Origin: an uncultured Lachnospiraceae bacterium
GTDB taxonomy: Bacteria; Bacillota; Clostridia; Lachnospirales; Lachnospiraceae
Reading direction: 5' to 3'
Assembly (NCBI GenBank): GCA_910588535.1
Contig: CAJUOO010000028.1
Span: 1 to 38,777 of the forward strand
Length of the DNA stretch: 38,777 nt
The notes below the pieces were generated by a model. That model was not told where the DNA came from. It saw nothing but the letters and a program-made list of their open reading frames with translations, and ran no database searches. The position numbers were made by a program, and so were the translations under genes. Positions 6,373-16,006 of the stretch are shown here, in pieces (the first letter of the stretch is position 1; each line of letters opens with the position of its first letter).

Positions 6373-7590
6373 CTATCCCTGAGAATATCCCCGCAAAAAT
6401 GTACCCAGCTTATCCATCGCCTGCTTAAGCTCCTCCACTCTCGGCAGATAGACAATGCGGAAATGATCTGGCTGTTTCCAGTTAAAACCGCCTCCGTGAA
6501 CCAACAGCACCTTCTGCTGTCTCAAAAAATCCAACACAAATTTTTCATCATCATAGATTCGATATTTTTCTGTATCGATTCGAGGAAAGATATAAAAGGC
6601 GGCTTTGGGCTTTACGGCGGAGATGCCGGGGATTGCATTGAGCGCCCGGTAGATATATTCCCTCTGTTCATAGATGCGCCCGCCGGGCAGCAGAAGCTCA
6701 TCTGAGCTCTGGTATCCGCCCAGCGCTGTCTGAATAATAGACTGTGCGGGGACATTTGCACACAGGCGCATGGAGGAAAGCATATTCAGACCTTCAATGT
6801 ATCCTCTCGCCGCCCTCTTATCCCCGCTCAGACACATCCAGCCACTGCGAAAGCCTGCCACACGATGTGATTTTGACAGCCCGTTAAAGGTGACACACAG
6901 CATGTCTGGAGCAAGTGAAGCGATGGAGATATGCGTAAGCCCATCCATCACCAGCCTGTCATAGATCTCATCAGAGAAAATGATTAATTCATGCTGTCTT
7001 GCTATCTCCACCAACTCCAGAAGAATTTCCTTTGGATATAGCGCTCCTGTTGGATTATTGGGATTTATTATCACGATTCCCTTGGTTCTGTCGGTTATCT
7101 TTTCTCGAATATCTGACAGATCTGGATACCACTCTGCCTGTTCATCACAGATATAGTGCACTGGGCGCCCGCCTGCCAGATTGGCCGCTGCCGTCCAAAG
7201 TGGATAATCAGGAGATGGGATCAAAATCTCATCGCCATCATTTAAAAGCCCCTGCATCGCCATCACAATAAGCTCGCTCACACCGTTGCCTATATAGATA
7301 TCGTCAATCCCGACATTGGGCAACTTCTTTAGCTGTGCATACTGCATCACAGCTTTTCTAGCAGAAAAGATTCCCTTCGAATCCGAATACCCTTGTGATT
7401 CTCTAAGATTGTAAGCCATATCCTGTATAATCTCCTCCGGCGCATCGAATCCAAAAGGAGCAGGATTGCCGATATTCAGCTTAAGAATCTCCATATTGTT
7501 TGCGATCATGCGGTTTGCCTCATCCACCACAGGCCCGCGCACATCGTAGCACACATTCTCCAGCTTATTCGATTTGTCAAATGTTCTCAT
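6373..7590 (-). CDS. alaA: PLP-dependent aminotransferase, AlaA-like (glutamate-pyruvate type)
   Basis: The 405-residue product matches the fold-type I class I aminotransferases and is especially close, as far as memory allows, to E. coli AlaA: KLENVCYDVRGPV at the N-terminus, LKLNIGNPAPFGFDAPE, IYIGNGVSELIVMAMQ, SPDYPLWTAA, and the conserved Asn-Pro-Asn-Asn-Pro-Thr-Gly. The PLP-binding lysine lies in NGLSKSHRVAGFRSGW, where the family more often has SKTYR. Function: transfer of an amino group to pyruvate giving alanine, in the cytoplasm. The start ATG follows a GGAGG site. It starts 53 bases after ylxM, with a small hairpin (GTTGTAA/TTACAAC) and TATAAT between, so it may have its own promoter. 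Confidence 0.88.
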   Translation of the reverse strand: MRTFDKSNKLENVCYDVRGPVVDEANRMIANNMEILKLNIGNPAPFGFDAPEEIIQDMAYNLRESQGYSDSKGIFSARKAVMQYAQLKKLPNVGIDDIYIGNGVSELIVMAMQGLLNDGDEILIPSPDYPLWTAAANLAGGRPVHYICDEQAEWYPDLSDIREKITDRTKGIVIINPNNPTGALYPKEILLELVEIARQHELIIFSDEIYDRLVMDGLTHISIASLAPDMLCVTFNGLSKSHRVAGFRSGWMCLSGDKRAARGYIEGLNMLSSMRLCANVPAQSIIQTALGGYQSSDELLLPGGRIYEQREYIYRALNAIPGISAVKPKAAFYIFPRIDTEKYRIYDDEKFVLDFLRQQKVLLVHGGGFNWKQPDHFRIVYLPRVEELKQAMDKLGTFLRGYSQG

Positions 7591-7643
7591 ATGTGTACCT
7601 CCATTATACTGTCATTTCAAAGTTGTAACTGGCTATCTTGTCT

Positions 7644-7988
7644 TTACAACTTTTCTCGAATTTGTGCTGTCAGCTCCCCAATTTTTGTGAGAAGCTCCTC
7701 GTCTCTCTCCAGCTTATATGCATCAATAAGACTGTCAATCTGCCCCGCAAGCTGCTTCACCTGAAGAAATCGCTCCAAAAGCCTAAGCTTCCTCTCATAT
7801 TCCTCCAAGATATTATTACAGCGCCTTATCAGATCATGCACTCCCTGTCTGCTGATGCCTCTATCCTGAGCGATCTCGGAGAGAGAATAGTCATTCAATA
7901 CCACATCCTCATAGATCTGCTTCTGATGTTCCGTGAGAAGCTCACCATAAAAATCATACAATAGTGCCTGCTTCACAATTCTCTCCAC
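7644..7988 (-). CDS. ylxM: YlxM family putative helix-turn-helix protein (UPF0122), SRP-associated
   Basis: The 114-residue product has a sigma-70 region 4-like helix-turn-helix (YSLSEIAQDRGISRQGVHDLIRRC, about residues 34-55) followed by a coiled-coil tail (ILEEYERKLRLLERFL). This is the YlxM family, usually encoded next to ffh and ftsY and thought to act with the signal recognition particle. The start is GTG. It follows ilvA by 36 bases and is separated from ftsY by that gene. ffh, the usual next gene, is absent. Confidence 0.85.
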   Translation of the reverse strand: MERIVKQALLYDFYGELLTEHQKQIYEDVVLNDYSLSEIAQDRGISRQGVHDLIRRCNNILEEYERKLRLLERFLQVKQLAGQIDSLIDAYKLERDEELLTKIGELTAQIREKL

Positions 7989-8024
7989 CTAGCCGCCACC
8001 CTTTCCTATCGCTCGCTTTCAGCT

Positions 8025-9251
8025 TTAATATATACTCTTTGACTGTACCACCTTGGGCCGGTATCCACTCTCCTCCAAAGCGTTCACTATCTGTTCTTTG
8101 TGCTCCAGACCAAATGCCTCCAATGTAATGCGAAGCTCCACCGCAGCATTTCTGTTAATGCTGACAAACTGATTGTGCTCAAGCTTTATCACATTTCCCT
8201 GCATCTTTGCGATCACTTGAGAAACCTTCACCAGTTCACCCGGCTTATCAGGAAGAAGTACAGAGACGGTGAAAATTCTGCCTCTTTGGATCAATCCATT
8301 CTGTACCACAGAGGACATGGTAATCACATCCATATTTCCTCCGCTTAAAATGGAAACTATTTTCTTATTTCCCGGCTCTATCTGCTTTAATGCCGCCACG
8401 GTGAGAAGACCAGAATTTTCTACAATCATCTTATGGTTCTCCACCATATCAAGAAAGCATACAATGAGATCTTCATCCTTGACAGTGAGAATCCCGTCCA
8501 GATTTTTCTGGATATAGGGGAAGATCTTGCTCCCCGGCGTCTTTACCGCCGTGCCATCCGCAATGGTGTTCACGCCGTTCAGTGTCACCACCTCCCCCTT
8601 CTCCAATGATGCCTTCATACAGCTTGCTCCCTCCGGCTCCACGCCAAATACATGAATATTGGGATTAAGAAGCTTTGCCAAGGTAGAAACACCTGCTGCC
8701 AGACCGCCGCCGCCAATGGGAACCAATATATAATCCACAGTCGGAAGCTCTTTAAAGATCTCCATGGCGATCGTTCCCTGTCCGGTCGCAACCTCCGGGT
8801 CATCAAATGGATGAATAAAGGTCAGCCCTTTCTCCTCTGCAAGCTGCAGTGCATACTCGCATGATTCATCATAGACATTTCCATACAGCACCACCTCGGC
8901 GCCATAGCTTTTGGTGCGGTTGACCTTAATTAGAGGTGTGGTTGTCGGCATGACAATGGTAGCTTTCAGACCATAGCACTTTGCCGCATAGGCAACCCCC
9001 TGCGCATGATTTCCTGCCGAGGCAGTTATCAATCCTTTCTCCTTCTCCTCCTGCGACAATGTACTTATCTTATAATAGGCACCGCGCACCTTGTAAGCAC
9101 CGGTAAACTGCATATTTTCCGGCTTTAAATACACTCTGTTTCCCGTGAGCTCAGAAAAATAATTGCTGTAGGCAAGCTTTGTCTCCTGCGTCACATGTTT
9201 CACAATCTCACTGGCTTCCTCAAATTTCTCCAGCGTCATCTTTTCTTCCAT
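8025..9251 (-). CDS. ilvA: Threonine ammonia-lyase with C-terminal ACT domain
   Basis: The 408-residue enzyme deaminates threonine (and serine) to 2-oxobutyrate and ammonia using PLP. The catalytic lysine is K54 in TGAYKVRGAYYKI, and the phosphate-binding glycine loop is VPIGGGGLAAG. Residues about 325-405 (TVSVLLPDKPGELVKVSQVIA...NAAVELRITLEA) form one ACT domain, expected to bind an amino-acid or other effector. The one-ACT layout matches the short catabolic/biosynthetic type rather than the long E. coli IlvA with two. The gene is inserted between ftsY and ylxM. No ilv or leu genes are near. Confidence 0.9.
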   Translation of the reverse strand: MEEKMTLEKFEEASEIVKHVTQETKLAYSNYFSELTGNRVYLKPENMQFTGAYKVRGAYYKISTLSQEEKEKGLITASAGNHAQGVAYAAKCYGLKATIVMPTTTPLIKVNRTKSYGAEVVLYGNVYDESCEYALQLAEEKGLTFIHPFDDPEVATGQGTIAMEIFKELPTVDYILVPIGGGGLAAGVSTLAKLLNPNIHVFGVEPEGASCMKASLEKGEVVTLNGVNTIADGTAVKTPGSKIFPYIQKNLDGILTVKDEDLIVCFLDMVENHKMIVENSGLLTVAALKQIEPGNKKIVSILSGGNMDVITMSSVVQNGLIQRGRIFTVSVLLPDKPGELVKVSQVIAKMQGNVIKLEHNQFVSINRNAAVELRITLEAFGLEHKEQIVNALEESGYRPKVVQSKSIY

Positions 9252-9314
9252 CTTCCTTGTCCTTTCTCGTGCTGCGCCTATCTGTGCGCTTCTTGTCTGG
9301 TAAAAATAAACATT

Positions 9315-10250
9315 CTATTTTTCACTTTTGTCAAACAGTGCATTTACAAACTCATCTGCATCAAATTTCTGCAGATCGTCTATTTTTTCTCCAATTCCAA
9401 TATATTTTACCGGCACACCATATTCTGCCTGAATCGCCACGGCAATACCTCCCTTTGCAGTTCCATCAAGCTTTGTCAATATAATGCCGGACACCTCTGA
9501 TACTTCCTTAAACTGCCTTAGCTGCGCAAGTGCATTTTGTCCGGTGGTGCCGTCAAGTACAATTAGATTTTCCCGATAAGCCTCCGGGTACTCCCTGCTT
9601 ATTACGCGGTCAATCTTCTTTAGCTCCTCCATCAGATTCTTTTTATTGTGAAGCCTTCCCGCTGTATCGCAGATCAGCACATCAGCATGTCTGGACTTTG
9701 CCGCGGAAATGGCATCAAATATCACCGCCGCGGGATCTGATCCCTCCTTCTGCGCCACAATCTCCACACCAGCACGGTTCGCCCACTCGGTAAGCTGCTC
9801 AATAGCCGCCGCGCGAAATGTATCCGCCGCCGCCACAATCACCTTTTTCCCACTCTCCTTCAATCGCCCTGCAAGCTTTCCAACAGAGGTCGTCTTTCCC
9901 ACTCCATTAACGCCAATCACAAGAATAATGGAGGTTCTATGCTCAAATTCATATGCATTGTCACCCAAGTGCATCTGTTCTTTAATGCTGTTGATCAAAA
10001 GCTCCTTGCAATCCACCGGATTTTTGATCTTTTGCTCCTTCACCTTCGCCTTCAGATTCTCCATAATGGACATCGTGGCATTGATGCCGATATCCCCCAT
10101 AATTAAAGTTTCCTCCAGCTCATCATAAAAATCATCATCAATGCTAGAAAAGCCGTGAAAGATAGAATCCATCCCTGAGACAATATTGTCTCTTGTTTTT
10201 GACAGACCCTCAACCAGCCTTCCAAAAAATCCTTTCTTTCCCTCTGCCAT
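9315..10250 (-). CDS. ftsY: Signal recognition particle receptor FtsY
   Basis: The 311-residue GTPase docks the SRP-ribosome complex at the membrane. Visible are the N domain (residues ~1-90), G1 GVNGVGKTTSVGKLA, the insertion/A-loop DTFRAAAIEQL, G3 DTAGR, G4 TKLDGTAKGG and G5 GIGEKIDDL. The acidic N-terminal A domain of E. coli FtsY is missing, as is usual in Firmicutes. The start at 10250 is preferred to the ATG two codons upstream because GGGAGGAG sits 8-9 bases before it. It lies 36 bases after smc and is co-transcribed with it. Confidence 0.95.
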   Translation of the reverse strand: MAEGKKGFFGRLVEGLSKTRDNIVSGMDSIFHGFSSIDDDFYDELEETLIMGDIGINATMSIMENLKAKVKEQKIKNPVDCKELLINSIKEQMHLGDNAYEFEHRTSIILVIGVNGVGKTTSVGKLAGRLKESGKKVIVAAADTFRAAAIEQLTEWANRAGVEIVAQKEGSDPAAVIFDAISAAKSRHADVLICDTAGRLHNKKNLMEELKKIDRVISREYPEAYRENLIVLDGTTGQNALAQLRQFKEVSEVSGIILTKLDGTAKGGIAVAIQAEYGVPVKYIGIGEKIDDLQKFDADEFVNALFDKSEK

Positions 10251-10286
10251 TTTCATTCTCCTCCCTCGATATATTTGGAAATACCA

Positions 10287-13200
10287 CTACACTGCTTTCT
10301 TCGGTGGTCCCTCAAGTGTCGCCTCAATCAGATCAACAGACACTAGCGTCGATACCCCCTTCTCCTGCATCGTGATGCCATAGAGGCGATCTGCCGCCGA
10401 CATTGTACCTCTTCTGTGGGTAATCACTATAAATTGTGTATTTTTCGTAAGCTTATGCAAATATTTCGCAAATCTTCCCACATTCGAATCATCCAGCGCC
10501 GCCTCAATCTCATCCAGCAGGCAAAATGGGGATGGTTTGAGATTCTGGATGGCAAATAAAAGTGATATCGCTGTCAGCGCCTTCTCGCCGCCTGACAACT
10601 GCATCATATTCTGCAGCTTCTTGCCGGGTGGCTGGGAGATAATACGTATCCCTGCCTCCAGCACATCCTCATCCTCCACAAGCTCCAGTGTGCCCTTGCC
10701 CCCGCCAAACAGCTCCTTAAACACCCGATCAAATTCTATGCGGATCTCCTCAAATTTTTCCTGAAACTGCTGTCTCATGCCACTGTCCAGCTCTTCAATA
10801 ATACGCAAAAGCGTCTCCTCCGCCATCTTAAGATCATCATGCTGCGTCCGCAAAAACTCATATCGCTCTGACACCTCTTTATAATCTTCAATGGCATTGA
10901 CATTAACCGCCCCCAAAGCTTTTATCTCATTTTTGACAGATGCCGCCCGCTTCTTTAATTCTCCATTCTCCACAGCAGGCTGTGCGCGTTCTTCTCCCCA
11001 CGCCTCTGCCTCACTTGGCGTCAGACCATATTCTTCCCACATATAACTGACAGAAGCATCCAGCACATCACAAAAACGTTCTTTCTGAGAAGTCAGCCGA
11101 TACAGCTCCTTGTCAAGCATGGCGATATCTGACTGAAATCCCTCTCTTTTCTTAAGACTCTCCTTCTGAAGCAGAGCCTTCTCCTCCTTCTCCTTACTGT
11201 CCGTCTGAAGACAGCTCTCCTTCTGCGCCTGTTCCTCAAGATTTCTCTCTATCTCCCCACGCTTGTATTCTATCTTTTGTTTTTTCTGCATCACCTCAGC
11301 AAGAGAGGCTTCCTTATTCTCTGTCAACTGATGTATCTCTGAGAGCAGCTTTTCCTTCTCAAGAACAATGCGCTCTGCGTTCTCCTTAATAAAATCAACC
11401 TTCTGCGCTGCGTTGGCATAGGCGAGCCTAAGCGCCTCCGTGCGCTCCTTTTGCAGCCTCTCCTGCGCTCTCTCCTCCTCAAGCTTTTTATTCCAGCTCT
11501 GGCTGTCTGACTCTACCAGACTATTCTCCTTCTCAAGCGCATGAATCTGTTCCTCCTGCTCCTTTCTCCCTGCCCGAATATCCTCCATCTGCCTCTCAAG
11601 CTCTTGATTCTCTGCCACAGATTCCTTGTACTCAGACATCAGAGTCCCCAGCTCCTCCCTAGCATGAGTCAAGCTTACATCCGCTGTATTCTGAAGCAGA
11701 TATTTCTCCTGAAGTTCCTTTTTGAGCTGTTCCAGCTCCTCTCTATTTTTTCCGTTCCTCGCGCGGTTTGTCTCTATCTGGTCCCTCGCATCCTGATAGG
11801 ACTTTAAAAGTCCCTCCACCCTCCGCTCAAGCTCCTCTATCTCACGGCGCCTTCCAAGCAGATTTCCACTATTTTTAAATGCTCCTCCTGTAAGAGAACC
11901 CCCCGCATTGAGAAGTTCTCCCTCCAAGGTGACAATTCTAAGACTATAATGATACTTTCTGGCAAGTGCAAGTGCATGATCAATCTGATCTGCCACCACC
12001 ACTCTGCCTAACAGATATTCTGAAAGCTCCTTGTATTCTCTGTCAACCTGTATCAGCTCACTGGCAAGACCTATCACCCCCGGCTCACGAAGCACCGCCG
12101 CATTTTGAAAGGGACTGCGGTTCTTCACCGCTGCAAGCGGGAGGAAGGTGGCGCGCCCATATTTATTTTTCTTTAAAAATTCTATAAGCTCCTTTGCCGT
12201 CTGCTCGGTGTCAGTGACAATATTTTGAATATTTCCGCCCAGAGCTGTCTCGATCGCCGTCTCATATTTCTTCTCTGTCTTGATAATATCTGCCACCACA
12301 CCGACAATTCCGCTTATGGATGCCTTTTGCTCCATCACCTTGCGGATACTGCTGCCATAGCCGTCATAGCGCTCTGTCAGGCTTACCAACGCCTCCAGTC
12401 TGGATTTCTCAGCATGATACCTCTGCTGGCAGTCATTCCTTTTTTTCTCCAGCACAAGATTGTCATTGTGCATCTTAAGAATCTGCTCCTCAAGCCCCTT
12501 TTGTTTTTCCTCTCCTCTGGCAAGCTCTTCTTGTAACTTCTCAAGCTTGTCCTCCAAATTTCCTATCTCCTCATTCTGCACTGACTGAGTACTCTTAAAC
12601 TGAATCAGCTTTCTTGAAAGCTCTGCCTTCCGAATCTGTGCCTGCTCAAGCATCGCCTCATAGCGCTGTACTTTCGCCTTAATATCAGACTGCTCATTTA
12701 AGATATGAATCACACGATTTCTATTCTGCTCCACAAGCTGTACTCCATCTGCAATCCGCTGGCTAATTCTAGATAACTCTGCCTCTGCCTGTGAAAGCTC
12801 TGTCTCCGCCTGTGTGCACAGCTCTGACGTATTCTGCTCCTCTTTAAAAAGCTCCTCTTTCTGCCTCTGCTTCTCCTCCTGCTCCTTAGAAAGCTTCTCT
12901 ATCCTCTGCGCAAAGTCCTCGTCCTGACTGGAAATATTATTGATCTGCTCCTCCAAAAGCCGAATCTCTCCCTCCAGCTTTTCTCTGCTCATCTGTAATC
13001 CAGTAATGCTGTCTCGAAGAGCCAGAAGCCCCGCTTCTCTTCCCTGAAGCTCCGTCTCCAGCTTATCATACTCTTCCTTTGCCTCCGCCTCCGATCGCTT
13101 CGCACCATCAAGCTGATCCCTCGCCGTCTTCTCCTTTCCAGAAAGCTCAGAAAGCTGCTGCTTAAGCTGCTTGGACTCAGACAGAAACATCGCGATATCA

Positions 13201-13874
13201 TAGGTCTTTAGCTCCTCCTTCAGACGCAGATATTCATGAGCTGTCTCCGCCTGCTTTTTCAGCGGCCCAACCTGCTTCTCCAGCTCTGAGAGAATATCCT
13301 CCACGCGCACCAGATTCTGACGCTCATTATCAAGCTTTCGGGATGCATCATTCTTCCTGCGCTTAAACTTCACGATTCCGGCCGCCTCGTCAAAAAGTTC
13401 TCTTCTCTCCTCCGGTTTTCCGCTCAAAATCTTATCGATCTGTCCCTGCCCAATAATGGAATATCCCTCCTTGCCGATTCCCGTATCATAGAACAGCTCA
13501 TTGACATCCTTGAGACGGCAGGGAGAACCATTTAACAGATATTCACTCTCCCCGGAACGGTACACTCTTCTCGCCACCGTCACCTCCGGGTAATCTATGG
13601 AAAGCTTATGATCCGCATTATCTATGGTCAGTGCAACACTGGCAAATCCCTGCGGCTTCCTGCTCTCCGTGCCTGAGAAAATAATATCCTCCATCCTCGC
13701 TCCACGAAGTTGCTTGGCGCTCTGCTCTCCCAACACCCATCGCACCGCATCCGCAACATTGCTCTTTCCACTTCCATTCGGCCCTACAATCCCGGTGATT
13801 CCATTATGGAATTCAAATACAATTTTATTAGCAAAGGATTTAAAGCCCTGTACTTCAATGCTTTTTAAGTACAT
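10287..13874 (-). CDS. smc: Chromosome segregation/condensation ATPase SMC
   Basis: The 1195-residue protein has the full SMC layout: N-terminal head with Walker A GPNGSGKSN (about 32-40) and Q-loop, first coiled coil (~170-500), a hinge around 510-650 (ISGIVGVVADIIKTEKKYE...), second coiled coil (~680-1000) and C-terminal head with the ABC signature LSGGEKALTAISLLFAIQ and Walker B PFCLLDEIEAALDDSN. Length is normal for the bacterial protein. It forms a ring-shaped dimer with ScpAB (not encoded here) and compacts the chromosome. Its start overlaps the rnc stop by 10 bases, so the two are translationally coupled; ftsY follows. Confidence 0.97.
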   Translation of the reverse strand: MYLKSIEVQGFKSFANKIVFEFHNGITGIVGPNGSGKSNVADAVRWVLGEQSAKQLRGARMEDIIFSGTESRKPQGFASVALTIDNADHKLSIDYPEVTVARRVYRSGESEYLLNGSPCRLKDVNELFYDTGIGKEGYSIIGQGQIDKILSGKPEERRELFDEAAGIVKFKRRKNDASRKLDNERQNLVRVEDILSELEKQVGPLKKQAETAHEYLRLKEELKTYDIAMFLSESKQLKQQLSELSGKEKTARDQLDGAKRSEAEAKEEYDKLETELQGREAGLLALRDSITGLQMSREKLEGEIRLLEEQINNISSQDEDFAQRIEKLSKEQEEKQRQKEELFKEEQNTSELCTQAETELSQAEAELSRISQRIADGVQLVEQNRNRVIHILNEQSDIKAKVQRYEAMLEQAQIRKAELSRKLIQFKSTQSVQNEEIGNLEDKLEKLQEELARGEEKQKGLEEQILKMHNDNLVLEKKRNDCQQRYHAEKSRLEALVSLTERYDGYGSSIRKVMEQKASISGIVGVVADIIKTEKKYETAIETALGGNIQNIVTDTEQTAKELIEFLKKNKYGRATFLPLAAVKNRSPFQNAAVLREPGVIGLASELIQVDREYKELSEYLLGRVVVADQIDHALALARKYHYSLRIVTLEGELLNAGGSLTGGAFKNSGNLLGRRREIEELERRVEGLLKSYQDARDQIETNRARNGKNREELEQLKKELQEKYLLQNTADVSLTHAREELGTLMSEYKESVAENQELERQMEDIRAGRKEQEEQIHALEKENSLVESDSQSWNKKLEEERAQERLQKERTEALRLAYANAAQKVDFIKENAERIVLEKEKLLSEIHQLTENKEASLAEVMQKKQKIEYKRGEIERNLEEQAQKESCLQTDSKEKEEKALLQKESLKKREGFQSDIAMLDKELYRLTSQKERFCDVLDASVSYMWEEYGLTPSEAEAWGEERAQPAVENGELKKRAASVKNEIKALGAVNVNAIEDYKEVSERYEFLRTQHDDLKMAEETLLRIIEELDSGMRQQFQEKFEEIRIEFDRVFKELFGGGKGTLELVEDEDVLEAGIRIISQPPGKKLQNMMQLSGGEKALTAISLLFAIQNLKPSPFCLLDEIEAALDDSNVGRFAKYLHKLTKNTQFIVITHRRGTMSAADRLYGITMQEKGVSTLVSVDLIEATLEGPPKKAV

Positions 13875-14572
13875 ACGCCATTCCTTTCCCCTGCGCGAAG
13901 AGACAGGATTCCCTGATAGGCAGCTTCCTGCTCCGCCGCCTTCTTAGTCCGTCCTCTGCCCTTTCCAAGTACAGATGTGCCAAGCAGCACCTGAACCTCA
14001 TAGCTTTTGTTGTGATCAGGGCCCTCCTCACGCAAAAGCTTATAGGAGAGAGACTCCTCATACTGACTCTGCACCATCTCCTGCAAAATAGTCTTGCTAT
14101 CATAAAAGAGTTGCTTATTCTCAATATCATTCAGTATATAGCGTAGGATAAACTCTTTTGCACTAGCAAACCCACCGTCCAGATAGATCGCGCCAATCAG
14201 CGCCTCCACAGCATCCGACACAATTGACGGCCTCTCTCTCCCTCCAGTCAGCTCCTCTCCCTTTCCCATCAGCAGATACTCTCCCAGCCCAATCTGCCTG
14301 CTGCTAAGGGCAAGAGCGGGCTCACATACCAGACTTGCCCTGAGCTTTGTCAGCTCTCCCTCCGGTTTGTCGGGATACAGCTTAAAAAGATATTCACTGG
14401 AAGAAAGCTCCAGCACAGCATCCCCCAAAAACTCCAGACGCTCATTGCAGTTTTCCTTGTGAAGATGATGCTCATTTGTGTATGAGCTGTGCATCAAAGC
14501 TTGTCTAAGTAATGTCTTGTCCTTAAAACTATAACCAATTCTCTGCTCCAAATTCTCAATATGTCCCTTCAT
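13865..14572 (-). CDS. rnc: Ribonuclease III
   Basis: The 235-residue double-strand-specific endoribonuclease processes rRNA precursors and structured mRNAs. The catalytic signature NERLEFLGDAVLEL (about 43-56) and the second acidic cluster SDAVEALIGAIYLDGG (about 118-133) are intact. The dsRNA-binding domain covers about 158-230 (SKTILQEMVQ...GRTKKAAEQEAAYQG). The ATG follows GAAGGGAAGGG. It overlaps smc by 10 bases. Between acpP and rnc is a hairpin with a T-rich tail (14635-14671) that may attenuate read-through. Confidence 0.96.
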   Translation of the reverse strand: MKGHIENLEQRIGYSFKDKTLLRQALMHSSYTNEHHLHKENCNERLEFLGDAVLELSSSEYLFKLYPDKPEGELTKLRASLVCEPALALSSRQIGLGEYLLMGKGEELTGGRERPSIVSDAVEALIGAIYLDGGFASAKEFILRYILNDIENKQLFYDSKTILQEMVQSQYEESLSYKLLREEGPDHNKSYEVQVLLGTSVLGKGRGRTKKAAEQEAAYQGILSLRAGERNGVCT

Positions 14573-14626
14573 AATCCCTTCCCTTCATCAAACAAAGATC
14601 TCCTTTTACTCTCTTATCAACACTCC

Positions 14627-14671
14627 AAAATAAAGTGTGCAGGTGCCTCAAGCCTTGAGAAACCCGCACAC
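14627..14671 (-). terminator. Hairpin with T-rich tail between acpP and rnc (terminator or attenuator)
   Basis: On the minus strand GTGTGCGGGT pairs with ACCTGCACAC (one G-U), enclosing a second stem CTCAA/TTGAG, and is followed by TTTATTTT. It lies about 30 bases after the acpP stop codon and 63 bases before the rnc start. Confidence 0.55.
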
Positions 14672-14700
14672 AATGCACATTGGAGCATATTCGTCCCATA

Positions 14701-14931
14701 TTAATTCAATGCGTTTTTGATCTGTTCCACTGCGTCTCCAACGGATACAATCTTCTCAGCCTCTTCATTCGGAATCTCGATGTCAAACTCCTCCTCGATC
14801 CCCATAATAATCTGAAATACATCAAGGGAATCCGCCCCCAGATCATCCACAAATGTTGTGTCCATCGTGATCTCATCTTCTTCTACATTTAAAACTTCTG
14901 CAATAATTTTCTGTAATTTCTCAAATTCCAT
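14701..14931 (-). CDS. acpP: Acyl carrier protein
   Basis: The 76-residue acidic protein carries growing acyl chains in fatty-acid synthesis. The phosphopantetheine attachment serine is in DLGADSLDVFQ (Ser about residue 36). The length is the family norm. It lies 15 bases after plsX, the usual pairing in Firmicutes. The ATG has AGAGGGAT upstream. Confidence 0.97.
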   Translation of the reverse strand: MEFEKLQKIIAEVLNVEEDEITMDTTFVDDLGADSLDVFQIIMGIEEEFDIEIPNEEAEKIVSVGDAVEQIKNALN

Positions 14932-14946
14932 ATCCCTCTCCCTTTC

Positions 14947-15957
14947 TCACTCTTCCACAATTATATTCTGTTTGATCTTCTCATTGATCTGCTGCTCCTT
15001 AAAGGCAACACATTGAATTACTGAATTTTTGACCTCGTTCGCTTTTGCGCTCCCATGTGTCTTCACCACCAGACCATTTAAGCCCAAAAGCGGTGCTCCG
15101 CCGTATTCACTTACATCAAAGGCTTTTAAAGTTTGTGTGACGGAGGGCTTCACTAGAACAGCCCCTATCTTAGATATCGCTGTACTCATAAGTCCCTTTT
15201 TTAACATCCGCTTAAAGGTTGAACCTATCCCCTCATATAATTTCAGGATCACATTGCCGACAAATGCCTCGCAGACAATGACATCTGCGTAGCCCGACGG
15301 GATATCCCTCGCCTCGATACTTCCGATAAAATGGATATCTGGACAGCCCTTAAGCAGCGGAAAGGTCTCCTTCACCAACGCATTTCCCTTCTCCTCCTCC
15401 GCTCCGATATTCACTATCGCAACCTTCGGATTTTTCACCTTGACCACATTCTCCATATAGATAGAGCCCATCTTTGCAAATTGTACCAGATGAGACGATC
15501 TGGCATCCACATTTGCGCCACAGTCAATAAGCAGGGAAACACCCTTCTCCGTGGGAATTAGAGGTGCTAGAGGAGGTCGCTCAATTCCTTTGATTCTTCC
15601 GATAATAAGCTGACCGCCCACCAGAATCGCTCCTGAGCTCCCCGCTGATACGAAGGCATCTGCTTCCTTTCGCTTTACCAGATTCATGGCCACCACAATA
15701 GAAGAATCCTTCTTCTTTCGAATCGCCATAACCGGAGGCTCCTCTGTGGCAATCACCTCGCTCGCATGCACAACGCGAACCTGATCTTGAGGATAAGTAT
15801 ATTTGGATAGCTCTTCCTTCACCCTGTCTTCCATTCCCACAAGGATAACCTCTATGTCTGTTCTGGTCAGAACTGCATCCACTGCGCCCTTCACTATCTC
15901 CCCCGGCGCATGATCACCACCCATGGCATCCACTGCTACTCTCACCCTATCTGACAT
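14947..15957 (-). CDS. plsX: Phosphate acyltransferase PlsX
   Basis: The 336-residue peripheral enzyme converts acyl-ACP and phosphate into acyl-phosphate, the first step of phospholipid synthesis with PlsY. Hallmarks are AVDAMGGDHAPGEIVKGAVDA at the N-terminus, SAGSSGAILVGG, and LLIDCGANVDARSSHLVQFA. Full length. A consensus promoter (16007-16035) starts the plsX-acpP-rnc-smc-ftsY run here, rather than read-through from rpmF, which has its own terminator. Confidence 0.95.
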   Translation of the reverse strand: MSDRVRVAVDAMGGDHAPGEIVKGAVDAVLTRTDIEVILVGMEDRVKEELSKYTYPQDQVRVVHASEVIATEEPPVMAIRKKKDSSIVVAMNLVKRKEADAFVSAGSSGAILVGGQLIIGRIKGIERPPLAPLIPTEKGVSLLIDCGANVDARSSHLVQFAKMGSIYMENVVKVKNPKVAIVNIGAEEEKGNALVKETFPLLKGCPDIHFIGSIEARDIPSGYADVIVCEAFVGNVILKLYEGIGSTFKRMLKKGLMSTAISKIGAVLVKPSVTQTLKAFDVSEYGGAPLLGLNGLVVKTHGSAKANEVKNSVIQCVAFKEQQINEKIKQNIIVEE

Positions 15958-16006
15958 GTTTCCTCCATCCTGCTACTCAAGCACTCTTCATTTCGTATCT
16001 AATCAT

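Noticed and set aside
6169..6705. 178-codon plus-strand frame opposite the thioesterase/aminotransferase junction
   Set aside because: Spans the antisense of two conserved genes; no family features.
9709..10128. 139-codon plus-strand frame opposite ftsY
   Set aside because: Antisense of the FtsY GTPase domain; no start signal.
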